Positions 34,966 through 42,591 of a DNA stretch of 46,995 nucleotides are shown here, one piece after another (the stretch's first letter is position 1; the number at the start of each line of letters is the position of its first letter). A program made the translations under genes and the position numbers. The notes under the pieces were generated by a model. The model saw only the letters and a list, made by a program, of their open reading frames with translations. It was not told the origin of the DNA and did no database searches. The DNA comes from Akkermansia muciniphila (GTDB lineage Bacteria > Verrucomicrobiota > Verrucomicrobiia > Verrucomicrobiales > DEV007). The DNA lies in the NCBI GenBank assembly GCA_945883495.1, contig CAMCXS010000045.1, positions 1 to 46,995 of the forward strand, given 5' to 3'.

Positions 34966-35904
34966 ATGAAATCAGAGAAGGGGGTCACACATTGGTCTGA
35001 CGGCGAGAAGACGTGGACTCTGGGGGTCGAAGGATTTATAATCCAAGTTCGGGGTTATATCGTTCAGATAATTCTCGCCGTTCCCCTTATGGGGGCTCCG
35101 TTCTGGTGGAGAGAAGACTGGCCCAAGTCATTTAGCCTGCCCACTTCATCGCTTATACTGCATCTTGCGGTCTGCGCTCTCGTCTTTGGGATTTCTTCGA
35201 CGCTCTACCTTAGGCACAGAGTTAAGCGATCGCTTCGACTCAAGGCTACGCTCCATAATCTGGTTCATCATCTTCGAGACTCCCTCTGTGAGCGCCAACG
35301 CGTGGTCTCGGGAAGACGCGGACGTGAAGGCGCTCAAAGCGCTGCCCACAATCACCGCCACTTGTGTGCAGCAACGAGGGAAGCTTGCAATCACATTGCC
35401 TCGTACTTCTCCGTGCTTACTGGTGATGACTCGGTTGGGTGTGCAATTCGAGTGCTCGAACTAGGCGGCGCCGAAAGCGATGGTCTGGTTTACGTGACGA
35501 TTGGCAGGAGTGACAAATTGAACAGTAGCAGGGGTGAGACCAGTCAGCCGATTTCCCGAGATGCGGGGATTCCAAAGTTTTTCATGGCCGACGATAAATC
35601 AGGTCAAGGAATTCTCTTTTTCGACGATCTGACTAAAGCTACCGCCGTTGGTGCCTACCTCCGAACCAAGAACGACGACCTTTTCGATAAGGATTTTTCG
35701 TCAATGGCTGTAGCGCCTCTCAACGCTCTCAACGGGAAGGGCCGAGAGCTTATTGGGCTCATGTGCGTGACATCGCGCACCGGAAAAGTGTTGCAAGTTC
35801 GTCATATTGACCTATTTAAGTTCTTCGCTGATCTGATGGCGGGTTTTTTCATGGCCTACGATGTGCGCTTCCAAAACAAGGTTAACGGGCGGAGTAGCGC
35901 CTGA
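34966..35904 (+). CDS. Two-helix membrane protein with GAF-like cytoplasmic domain
   Basis: This 312-residue protein has two transmembrane helices (about 24-46 and 62-85). A linker and a C-terminal domain (about 110-300) with a GAF-like pattern follow, ending in DFSSMAVAPLNALNGKGREL and then a GLMCVTS strand and DLFKFFADLMAGFF helix. GAF domains bind small molecules such as nucleotides. A membrane protein with such a sensor in a mobile element could be accessory cargo, for example a defence effector, but nothing proves this. The ATG at 34966 is preferred to a TTG at 34939, and GGAG lies about ten bases upstream. GC content is lower than in host genes. Confidence 0.65.
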   Translation: MKSEKGVTHWSDGEKTWTLGVEGFIIQVRGYIVQIILAVPLMGAPFWWREDWPKSFSLPTSSLILHLAVCALVFGISSTLYLRHRVKRSLRLKATLHNLVHHLRDSLCERQRVVSGRRGREGAQSAAHNHRHLCAATREACNHIASYFSVLTGDDSVGCAIRVLELGGAESDGLVYVTIGRSDKLNSSRGETSQPISRDAGIPKFFMADDKSGQGILFFDDLTKATAVGAYLRTKNDDLFDKDFSSMAVAPLNALNGKGRELIGLMCVTSRTGKVLQVRHIDLFKFFADLMAGFFMAYDVRFQNKVNGRSSA

Positions 35905-35926
35905 ATCCTATTCTGCGGGCGAATTG

Positions 35927-36163
35927 ATGAATAAGATTCTGGAATTTTTTCTAGGTGATCCCTTCAAAAGCGGGGCCAAAGTTCTCACAGATTCGAAAGT
36001 GGTAGAGCTCCTTCGTGCGCCCATTGGACGTTCCTCGGACGAGCAGAGGGGCCGAAAGAACGGTAGTTCGAAGCCTCGTAGAAAGGGCAGAACTGCCAGA
36101 CGAGGAAAGAAAGGGCATTCGAACCGGCCTTATCGGTCCAATCGGCGATTGGCTGCGGCCTAG
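35927..36163 (+). CDS. Small basic protein
   Basis: This 78-residue protein begins MNKILEFFLGDPFKSGAKVL and ends in a strongly basic stretch of K, R and G that probably contacts nucleic acid. The frame is open from 35861, but the ATG at 35927 is preferred because it begins the ordered part. It lies 22 bp after the GAF-like membrane gene and probably shares its message. It overlaps the end of the convergent helical gene by 4 bp. No family recognised. Confidence 0.5.
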   Translation: MNKILEFFLGDPFKSGAKVLTDSKVVELLRAPIGRSSDEQRGRKNGSSKPRRKGRTARRGKKGHSNRPYRSNRRLAAA

Positions 36164-36495
36164 TAGGCTCCGCGATTTTTTGTCATGTTTTCGGCCTCGC
36201 GCCGTCCGACATCAAGGCTCATGCTGCATCTGAGGAGCAGTGCGTGAAGCCTTGACAGATCCTCGCGGGACAGGTTTCGCCTCTTCAGAATTCTGCACAC
36301 TTCATTCAGAGCCTGGCCGATTTTTCCGTTTTCGGGTAGCAACGCCAGCACATCGTTAACCTGCTGCAGGACAGGGTGTCTGTCCCATTCAACCTGACCG
36401 AGGTTTGACCGTGCCGTTGCGATTCTTAGTTTGGCCGTCTCGTAAGCTTCCACAAGAGTCATTTTCAAGCTTATTCCGGCAATGTGGACATTCAA
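36160..36495 (-). CDS. Small helical protein coupled to the integrase
   Basis: This 111-residue, wholly helical frame (TLVEAYETAKLRIATARSNL, IGQALNEVCRILKRRNLSRE) has no family I recognise. A TTG at 36495 overlaps the integrase stop as TTGA, which would couple translation. An ATG at 36462 is the alternative start. Its place behind the integrase suggests a role in recombination control or host takeover, but this is inference. Confidence 0.55.
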   Translation of the reverse strand: MNVHIAGISLKMTLVEAYETAKLRIATARSNLGQVEWDRHPVLQQVNDVLALLPENGKIGQALNEVCRILKRRNLSREDLSRLHALLLRCSMSLDVGRREAENMTKNRGAY

Positions 36496-37922
36496 GTATC
36501 CTTGAAATCAAAAGTCGCTTTAGTGAGAGTCCAGAAGGCCGCCGCCTGCTCCGGCGTTCGAGCGTTCCGGTAGTGCCGGAAGAAGGTCTTCATCGTCGTG
36601 TGGCCCATCTCTGCCCGGACTTCGTCAGCGGTTGAAACCGCCGCCAGGTAGGAGCCGAAAGAGTGGCGGGTGATGTCCAGATTCTCCCCGCCCCAAACGA
36701 CGATCGCGGAACCATCTGCCCGAAGACTGACCTTCGCGCGGCGGTCCCTGATCTGTTGGTCGGTGCCGGGGCAGATTCGCCCTTTGCGTTCGATCCGGTC
36801 ACCTTGCTGGCGAAGGGCATTCAATGCCGCGTGGATGTCCTTGGGCGGTGCTTTCTTCTCCAGGCCGGAGGCTTTCTGCAACCGTGAACGCTTGCCCGGG
36901 GAAAGCTGATTCCACGCGGCCGGACTTGGGTTGCCAGTGATGAAGGCCCGGCACTCGGAATCCTCCATGAGTTCCGCGACGGGGTTGTCAGCGAATCGGA
37001 ACGCTTCAAGCCAGGAGCGCAGGGTTGCGTTCAGAGTCACGTAGCGGTTCACGGCGCCAGTTTTCGCCGCCGTCTTCGAGTCGCGCACCCGGAGAAGTCC
37101 CTGACTCCAAAGAACATCTTCCCAGCAAACCCCGCCTTCTCGGATGAACTCCGCTTCCGGCCGGAGTCCGGCGAAGCAGAGAACCGCGAAGTGCAATGCC
37201 ATTTCGGGATGACCGAGCCGGAAGCAGTTTTCCAGCAGTTCCCGGAGTTGCTCCGGTTCAAACACGGCCACTTGGCGGACGGGGAGTTCCATCGGCCGGA
37301 TCGCTTCGATGGGGTTGCGTGGAACCCGCCCGTTGGCGTGGGCATGGCGATACAGGGACTTCAACCACATTAAGGCCAAGTTGTAGGTCCGGGGCGCCCA
37401 ATCGTTCCGTTGCTTCGCAGCGGCCAACTCTTCGCGCCAGAATTGCGCGTCCATGGTCCCAACTCTCCGGCTCCAAAGTCCCGGGGAAAGCTTGTTCTCA
37501 AGCCATTTCCAATCGTCCGCCGTGGACGCCTTCCGATACTCTTCGAGATAGGCGGACACGAGAGACGTGAGTGTGGGCGACACCATCTCTTGCGTCAAGC
37601 GGCGCTCCAGTTCCTTGCATCCCTCGGCAAGCCCGCTCAGCCCATAGAATTGGAAAAGCTGGTCATAGTGAAGCGCGGTGCGGATAAGCTCCGGCGTTGC
37701 TCCCTTGGGAAGCTTTCCCTTGCGGTCCAAGCTGTTCTTGATTTCGAGGGCGCGTTCGTTCGCTTCTCGCTCGGTTCGGAAGAATTCCTTTCTCCGCTTC
37801 CCGTCCGGGGTGAATTGTCCCGCAAGGTCGATCACCCAGCGATCCCGCGACGGGTAGTAGGTCGGAGTCAAGTCAGCCGGTCTAGGCACCCCGCAGTTTT
37901 CCACAATTCCCCGACTTCGCAA
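36492..37922 (-). CDS. Tyrosine integrase adjacent to tRNA-Thr
   Basis: At 476 residues this is the enzyme expected to insert the element. It has an N-terminal arm-binding region (TYYPSRDRWVIDLAGQF), a core-binding domain (about 115-210) and a catalytic domain with R254 in AGLRPEAEF, K283 in RDSKTAAKTG, R419 in TRHSFGSYLAA, H441 in EMGHTT and the nucleophile Y451 in FRHYRN. The usual histidine three residues before R419 is an aspartate (D416). It is encoded pointing away from the tRNA, about 200 bp from the right att site, which is the normal place for an integrase. Confidence 0.88.
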   Translation of the reverse strand: MRSRGIVENCGVPRPADLTPTYYPSRDRWVIDLAGQFTPDGKRRKEFFRTEREANERALEIKNSLDRKGKLPKGATPELIRTALHYDQLFQFYGLSGLAEGCKELERRLTQEMVSPTLTSLVSAYLEEYRKASTADDWKWLENKLSPGLWSRRVGTMDAQFWREELAAAKQRNDWAPRTYNLALMWLKSLYRHAHANGRVPRNPIEAIRPMELPVRQVAVFEPEQLRELLENCFRLGHPEMALHFAVLCFAGLRPEAEFIREGGVCWEDVLWSQGLLRVRDSKTAAKTGAVNRYVTLNATLRSWLEAFRFADNPVAELMEDSECRAFITGNPSPAAWNQLSPGKRSRLQKASGLEKKAPPKDIHAALNALRQQGDRIERKGRICPGTDQQIRDRRAKVSLRADGSAIVVWGGENLDITRHSFGSYLAAVSTADEVRAEMGHTTMKTFFRHYRNARTPEQAAAFWTLTKATFDFKDT

Positions 37923-38121
37923 AGAACGACTTCGAGTTCACGCTCGTTCTGTCGGGGGAAAGTCTAGCTTTCAGAGTAAATCAGCTGGGGTTCCAGTCCC
38001 GCGAAATTCTAGTAGTTCGGGGACTTTTTGCCGAAACTGGCGGGACTGAAGGGGGACCAAGTGCCCAAGCTGAGGAGAGCTTTTTCTCGCAAATGGCTTT
38101 CCCGCAGCGGGGAAAGTGGTG

Positions 38122-38166
38122 AAGCCAACTGTCGGATTTGAACCGACGACCGGCCGATTACAAATC
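38122..38166 (-). repeat. Right attachment site within tRNA-Thr
   Basis: The second identical copy of the 45-bp repeat covers the tRNA from nucleotide 29 in the anticodon stem to just past its 3' end. The element therefore supplies the 3' half of the functional tRNA. Confidence 0.92.
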
Positions 38167-38194
38167 GGCTGCTCTACCACTGAGCTAAGTTGGC
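38123..38194 (-). tRNA. tRNA-Thr (anticodon UGU)
   Basis: Folding by eye gives a complete cloverleaf of 72 nt. The acceptor is GCCAACT/AGTTGGC and the D arm is GCTC..GAGC. The anticodon stem is GCCGA/TCGGC with loop TTTGTAA (anticodon TGT). The T arm is GTCGG-TTCAAAT-CCGAC and the discriminator is T. No CCA is encoded. It is the integration target of the element to its left. Confidence 0.95.
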
Positions 38195-38357
38195 GAAGGT
38201 CTGGGCTGGTGTGAATCCCGGTTTGCGCAAGGGCCGACAGTTCGGCCGTCTTGATCTTTGGTGAAGATAAAGCTTTCGGGCAGAGTCCAACGTAATCCTT
38301 GGCTGGTCCGGTGCAACCGCAAAGAGCGTTGCATGCCTTGTCTCGCCCTTCTTTTCC

Positions 38358-41303
38358 ATGATCTCTTGCCCTCCTGAGCCGATTTCGGCAACGTCACCGC
38401 GGACGGAACCTCCCACTGAAACGTCATTGCCCGCCGTCACCGCCCCCAACACTTTGCTCCGCTACGTTCTCGTGCCGGGTCCCCGGGGGCACTTGGAATG
38501 CCGACTTTTGTTTCCGGGCGATGTGGTGCCACGTGAGGTATCCATCGATACCAAAAAGCGCCTCGAAGTCCTCCTGAAGCAGGCCTTCTTGGAGCCGGTG
38601 GACCGGCGCATTTTGATGCGGCTTTACATGATGACTTCCCGAGAGCAGGCGGGCTTGCAGGTTGCCGGTGAGGGCGGGTTTCAGGTGCTCCGGGAAATGT
38701 TGGGCTGCGGGCGCTGTCTCTGCGGGGAAGCGACCATTCCGTTGCAATGGCGCGATACCTTGACTCTGACGTTGCCGGCTTGGGAATTGGTGGAGGGGGA
38801 ACGGCAACAACCCGTCCTCGCGGCGCAGCGGGAGCGCATCGTGGTTGGCACGTCTCCCTTGGTGGTGCTGGACAGGGAGGGCCAATTCTTCGGTCCGGTG
38901 GATTGTCCGCTTCCCGTACCGGCCGCGCTGACTTGGTTGCGGGGGGCGTCGCTCGATCCAGCAAGCGCGGGGGATTGGTACCGGCGTCTTTGCCGCAGCT
39001 TTCCGGATGCGGAATTTCCCGCGCCGCCGTGGATCCAGACCCGGAGCGCGGATGGCGTGCGGCCCGGATGCATTCTCGATTTGCAACCGGTCACGAATCT
39101 GGAGCTGAGTCAGGCGCCGGGCATGAGGATGCCGGCGGCACTGCTGTGGTTTGACTACCGGGGCGAGTGGATCCAGGCCGGGACGCCCGACGAGGTGTTG
39201 CGGCAGGTCGAGAACAATGGTGTCACCGAAATTCACCGGCACTGGGAGGACGAAACCCGGGCCGAAGCGGAGCTCGTCCAGCGTGGGCTGAGCCGGGTGG
39301 ATTTTCCGGATGGGAGTCTGGGGTTTGCCCCGGAAGACGGAGCGGGCGCATGGCACGGGTTTCTGCGGGAGCACCAAGCGACGTTGGAAGCCGCTGGATG
39401 GATGTTCCGGTTCGACCACGAGCGACGGTTGCGTGTGGTGGCGGACGAGGCGCAGTATGTAGAGTTGCGGTCCGGCGGAGGTCCTGGAGACGAGACCTAC
39501 GAACTGGAGATCGGCGTCGAGGTGAGCGGCGTTCGCTTCCATTTGCTGCCCTGGCTCCACCAGATTCTGCGGGAGCTGCGTGGCCGTTCGGTGGAGGCGA
39601 TGCGGCAGGTGTTGCATGGCAACTGTTATGTGCTCGCGGCGGCGCCGGGAGAAACATGGCTCTTCGCTGGACGCCAGTTCGCGGCCATCATCGAGCGCGT
39701 CTTTGAACTGCACGATCCGAACCCGTTTCGAGATGGGGAACGAATTCGACTCGGCGCGTTGCGAGCGGCGGAGGTGATCGATGCGTTTGGATTGGATCCT
39801 GAGGAGATGCCGTCGATCCCAGAAGCGGTGCGCAGGTTGGCGGCGGTGTTGCGGAATGGGGTGCCGGTGGAGGAATGCGCGAGTGTGCCGGGCTTGCAGG
39901 CGAGCTTGCGTGATTACCAGCGTTATGGCGTGGGCTGGCTCCAATCTCTGGCGGGCAAGGATCTCAACGGCATTTTGGCGGACGATATGGGACTGGGAAA
40001 AACCCTACAAACCATCGCCCATTTGCAACGCGAAAAAGCGGTGGGGCGCCTCGCCAAACCGGCGCTCTTGGTGGCGCCGACGAGCCTGATGGGGAACTGG
40101 CGCAACGAAGTGGCCAAGTTCGCGCCCGGAATGACTGTGCTCACTTTGCATGGGGAAGGGCGTGCCACCCAATTCCGCGCGGTGAGCGCCGCGGATCTCG
40201 TGCTGACAACGTATAGCTTGGTGCAACGCGATGAAGTTTGGCATCGCGACCAAGAATATAGTTGGGTCATCTTGGATGAGGCACAGTTCATCAAGAACCC
40301 ATCGTCCAAAATCACCAAGGCGCTGGCGAAGATCCGGTGCGAGAATCGGCTTTGCTTGACCGGGACGCCCGTGGAAAATCATTTGGGAGAACTCTGGTCT
40401 CTCTTCGATTTCCTGATGCCGAATTATCTAGGGGATCGCGAAGCCTTCAAACGGCAGTTCCGGCAGCCTATCGAGCAGGAGAATTCTGCGGTGATGCGCG
40501 AGGTCCTGACACGGCGCGTCCGGCCGTTTCTCTTGCGGCGCACCAAGAATGAAGTGGCCAAGGAGCTGCCGCCGAAGACAATTCTTCTGCGGCCGGTGGA
40601 GATGACCAAAAAACAACGCGAGGTCTACGACAACGTGCGCGCCGCGATGCAACTCAAGGTGCGCGCGGAGATTGCGGAAAAAGGTCTGGCGCGTTCCAAG
40701 TTTGTCATTCTCGAAGCGCTCACCAAGCTGCGGCAAGTTTGTTGTGATCCACGCCTGGCGCGCATGGGTGACGAAGGCTTGAAGGCGGCGCATTCCGCGA
40801 AGTTGGCGGAACTCATGAGTTTGCTCCCGGACCTGATTCGCGAGGATCACCGGGTGCTGATTTTTTCCCAGTTTACCAGCATGCTGACGCTGATCGAAGA
40901 AGAGTTGCGAGCCGCGCGGATCGGGTTTGTGACCTTGACCGGAAGCACGGCGGATCGCGAACGGCCGGTGTCGGATTTCCAGAACGGCAAAGTGCCCGTT
41001 TTCCTCATCAGCCTGCGGGCGGGAGGCACCGGATTGAACCTGACTCAGGCGGACACGGTGATTCACTATGACCCATGGTGGAACCCGCAAATTGAAAACC
41101 AAGCCACCGACCGCGCCTACCGGATCGGCCAACAACGGCCCGTCTTCGTCCACAAAATGATCGCCGAGGAAAGCGTTGAGGAAAAGATCGTGGCCATGCA
41201 GGAAAGAAAAGCGCAGCTCGCCGCCGGCATCCTCGGCGGAAACGATGAAGCGGAACCAGACCTGATGTTTGCCGAGGAGGATGTGGAGGAATTGCTTGGA
41301 TAG
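38358..41303 (+). CDS. SNF2-family DNA-dependent helicase/translocase
   Basis: This 981-residue protein has a long N-terminal region without zinc-binding SWIM residues that I can see. The SNF2 motor follows: ADDMGLGKTLQTIAHLQREK (motif I, K548), TSLMGNWRNEVAKFAP (Ia), VILDEAQFIKNP (motif II, D640-E-A-Q), CLTGTPVENHLGELWSLFDF (III), then helicase C with IFSQFTSMLTLIEEEL, SLRAGGTGLNLTQADTVIHY and DRAYRIGQQRPVFVHKMIAE. Such bacterial enzymes move along DNA in repair or defence; the partner is unknown. It lies 163 bp from tRNA-Thr, outside the element, and its base use matches the host. Confidence 0.92.
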   Translation: MISCPPEPISATSPRTEPPTETSLPAVTAPNTLLRYVLVPGPRGHLECRLLFPGDVVPREVSIDTKKRLEVLLKQAFLEPVDRRILMRLYMMTSREQAGLQVAGEGGFQVLREMLGCGRCLCGEATIPLQWRDTLTLTLPAWELVEGERQQPVLAAQRERIVVGTSPLVVLDREGQFFGPVDCPLPVPAALTWLRGASLDPASAGDWYRRLCRSFPDAEFPAPPWIQTRSADGVRPGCILDLQPVTNLELSQAPGMRMPAALLWFDYRGEWIQAGTPDEVLRQVENNGVTEIHRHWEDETRAEAELVQRGLSRVDFPDGSLGFAPEDGAGAWHGFLREHQATLEAAGWMFRFDHERRLRVVADEAQYVELRSGGGPGDETYELEIGVEVSGVRFHLLPWLHQILRELRGRSVEAMRQVLHGNCYVLAAAPGETWLFAGRQFAAIIERVFELHDPNPFRDGERIRLGALRAAEVIDAFGLDPEEMPSIPEAVRRLAAVLRNGVPVEECASVPGLQASLRDYQRYGVGWLQSLAGKDLNGILADDMGLGKTLQTIAHLQREKAVGRLAKPALLVAPTSLMGNWRNEVAKFAPGMTVLTLHGEGRATQFRAVSAADLVLTTYSLVQRDEVWHRDQEYSWVILDEAQFIKNPSSKITKALAKIRCENRLCLTGTPVENHLGELWSLFDFLMPNYLGDREAFKRQFRQPIEQENSAVMREVLTRRVRPFLLRRTKNEVAKELPPKTILLRPVEMTKKQREVYDNVRAAMQLKVRAEIAEKGLARSKFVILEALTKLRQVCCDPRLARMGDEGLKAAHSAKLAELMSLLPDLIREDHRVLIFSQFTSMLTLIEEELRAARIGFVTLTGSTADRERPVSDFQNGKVPVFLISLRAGGTGLNLTQADTVIHYDPWWNPQIENQATDRAYRIGQQRPVFVHKMIAEESVEEKIVAMQERKAQLAAGILGGNDEAEPDLMFAEEDVEELLG

Positions 41304-41457
41304 GCGGCTTTTCGCCACTCAATCATCACTCCGTAGGATCAGGTCGAAGCGTCCGTATCGCTTAGGGCCTAAAGCCACGCTAGACGAGGAAAGGGTGAAG
41401 GTGATCTCCCGGAGTCGATGGCGAAGCGCCATTCGCGCGTGGGGTTTGGCAACGAAG

Positions 41458-41530
41458 TGGGCCCGCCGGGATTCGAACCCGGAACCAAAGGATTATGAGT
41501 CCTCTGCTCTGACCGTTGAGCTACAGGCCC
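41458..41530 (-). tRNA. tRNA with CAU anticodon (Met or lysidine-type Ile)
   Basis: A full 73-nt cloverleaf is visible. The acceptor is GGGCCTG/CGGGCCC and the D arm is GCTC..GAGC. The anticodon stem is GAGGA/TCCTT with loop CTCATAA. The T arm is CCGGG-TTCGAAT-CCCGG and the discriminator is A. CAU can be elongator Met or Ile2 (modified by TilS); the initiator is unlikely because the first acceptor pair is a normal G-C. I cannot choose by eye. Confidence 0.9.
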
Positions 41531-41603
41531 CGCGAAGGGTGTCGGCGGAGTCTTAGGCACCCCGCTTCTCGGAAGCGTATGCTTCCAACGTCGCCACTCT
41601 ACA

Positions 41604-42332
41604 TTGCCATGGTCTGGACGCCAAGCTACAGATGAAAGTGTGAATCTTGCGCCCATTGGCCATCTGCGCGGCCCGTTCGCGGAAAAGTTTGGGACGCCGC
41701 GGCAGCCGGGGCTGGTTCCGGAGGTGGAGGCGGTGGTGGAGCTGTTGGCGCCTTGGAACACGGGGGATGCGGTGCGGGGGCTGGAGGGGTTTTCCCATGT
41801 TTGGCTGCTCTTCGGCTTTCATCTGAATGATCCGGTTTCCCCGGCGCGCTCCACGGTGCGGCCTCCGCGGCTAGGCGGGAATGAACGATTGGGCGTGTTT
41901 GCGACCCGTTCGCCCTACCGGCCCAATCCCGTCGGACTCTCCTTGGTCAAAGTTCGCCAGGTGCTGCCGGACCGGCTCGTGGTGGCTGGCGCGGACTTGG
42001 TGGATGGGACGCCAGTTTATGACATCAAACCGTGGTTGCCATGGGCGGATCGGCCCGTGCAAGGGGAGCGGGAGGGGGGAGGATTTGCGGGGGCGCCGCC
42101 GGAGTCGCAATTGGAAGTCATCTTCGCGCCGGGCGTGGAGGGGCATCCGTTGGCGCCAGAGCTGAAGCAGATCCTCTCGTTTGATCCCCGGCCGGCCTAT
42201 CAGCGGGGCGATGCGGGGCGCCTCTACGGAATGGCGTATGCCGGACATGAAATACAATGGCAGGTGGACGACAAGAAGAAACAACTGCAAGTCGTCGCCA
42301 TCCGTAACTCTATTGACAAAGGCCCCGAATAA
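41604..42332 (+). CDS. tRNA (N6-threonylcarbamoyladenosine) methyltransferase, TrmO/YaeB family
   Basis: This 242-residue protein matches TrmO, which methylates t6A37 of threonine tRNA. It shows IGHLRGPFAEKFGTPRQPGL at the N-terminus, LEGFSHVWLLFGFHLND, then RLGVFATRSPYRPNPVGLSL (the most conserved motif) and VDGTPVYDIKPWLPWAD. A typical C-terminal extension (FDPRPAYQRGDAGRLYGM) follows. The start is uncertain: TTG at 41604 opens the frame, and GTG at 41640 would give the usual short N-terminus. It is close to two tRNA genes, although its natural target tRNA-Thr lies 3 kb away. Confidence 0.88.
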   Translation: MPWSGRQATDESVNLAPIGHLRGPFAEKFGTPRQPGLVPEVEAVVELLAPWNTGDAVRGLEGFSHVWLLFGFHLNDPVSPARSTVRPPRLGGNERLGVFATRSPYRPNPVGLSLVKVRQVLPDRLVVAGADLVDGTPVYDIKPWLPWADRPVQGEREGGGFAGAPPESQLEVIFAPGVEGHPLAPELKQILSFDPRPAYQRGDAGRLYGMAYAGHEIQWQVDDKKKQLQVVAIRNSIDKGPE

Positions 42333-42374
42333 TGCGGAGCCCAACCGCTTCCAAGAAGCTGAAACCTTTGTCAC

Positions 42375-42584
42375 ATGGAACCTACCCACCGTTACCCGGG
42401 CTTGTTCGACCCAAGCCATGAAATCCCGAAACCTGCCGTCGCCGTGACGGAGGCGTCGCATGAGTCGGAGCCTGATCGCGAGGAGTTGCGCCAGATCGCC
42501 GAGGATATTGTCAAGTATTGCCCCGGATTGGCCAGCATGCTGATCGCCTTCCGCTCCTGCCCTCCTTATATTGGGCTGAACTGA
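42375..42584 (+). CDS. Small unknown protein
   Basis: This 69-residue protein has a hydrophilic N-terminus and a helical C-terminal part (REELRQIAEDIVKYCPGLAS, then a cysteine in FRSCPPYIGLN). I know no family. It follows the TrmO gene by 43 bp on the same strand and ends seven bases from the convergent phosphatase stop. The spacing suggests a real gene. Confidence 0.5.
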   Translation: MEPTHRYPGLFDPSHEIPKPAVAVTEASHESEPDREELRQIAEDIVKYCPGLASMLIAFRSCPPYIGLN

Positions 42585-42591
42585 TCTTGGT

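Larger units (their letters stand above)
25922..38166. mobile_element. Integrated satellite-like element in tRNA-Thr(UGU)
   Basis: Two identical 45-bp direct repeats, 25922-25966 and 38122-38166, bound this element; their starts are 12,200 bp apart. The right copy is the 3' part of an intact tRNA-Thr gene and the left copy is the displaced original 3' end. The contents are a tRNA-proximal tyrosine integrase, an AlpA-like regulator, an iteron-bearing replication initiator, a DnaB-family helicase, a terminase-small-subunit-like protein, a VRR-NUC nuclease, a second tyrosine recombinase, and several small and membrane proteins. No capsid, portal, tail, lysis or large terminase gene is present. 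This matches the definition of a phage satellite (PICI-like) better than a whole prophage; a degraded prophage or plasmid-derived integrative element remains possible. Confidence 0.85.

Noticed and set aside
25922-38166. A complete prophage
   Set aside because: No capsid, portal, tail, lysis or large terminase gene can be seen in the 12 kb.
38424-39944. A 506-codon minus-strand frame inside the SNF2 gene
   Set aside because: It is a GC-rich antisense shadow, rich in R, P and H, with no motif; the SNF2 frame has all helicase motifs.
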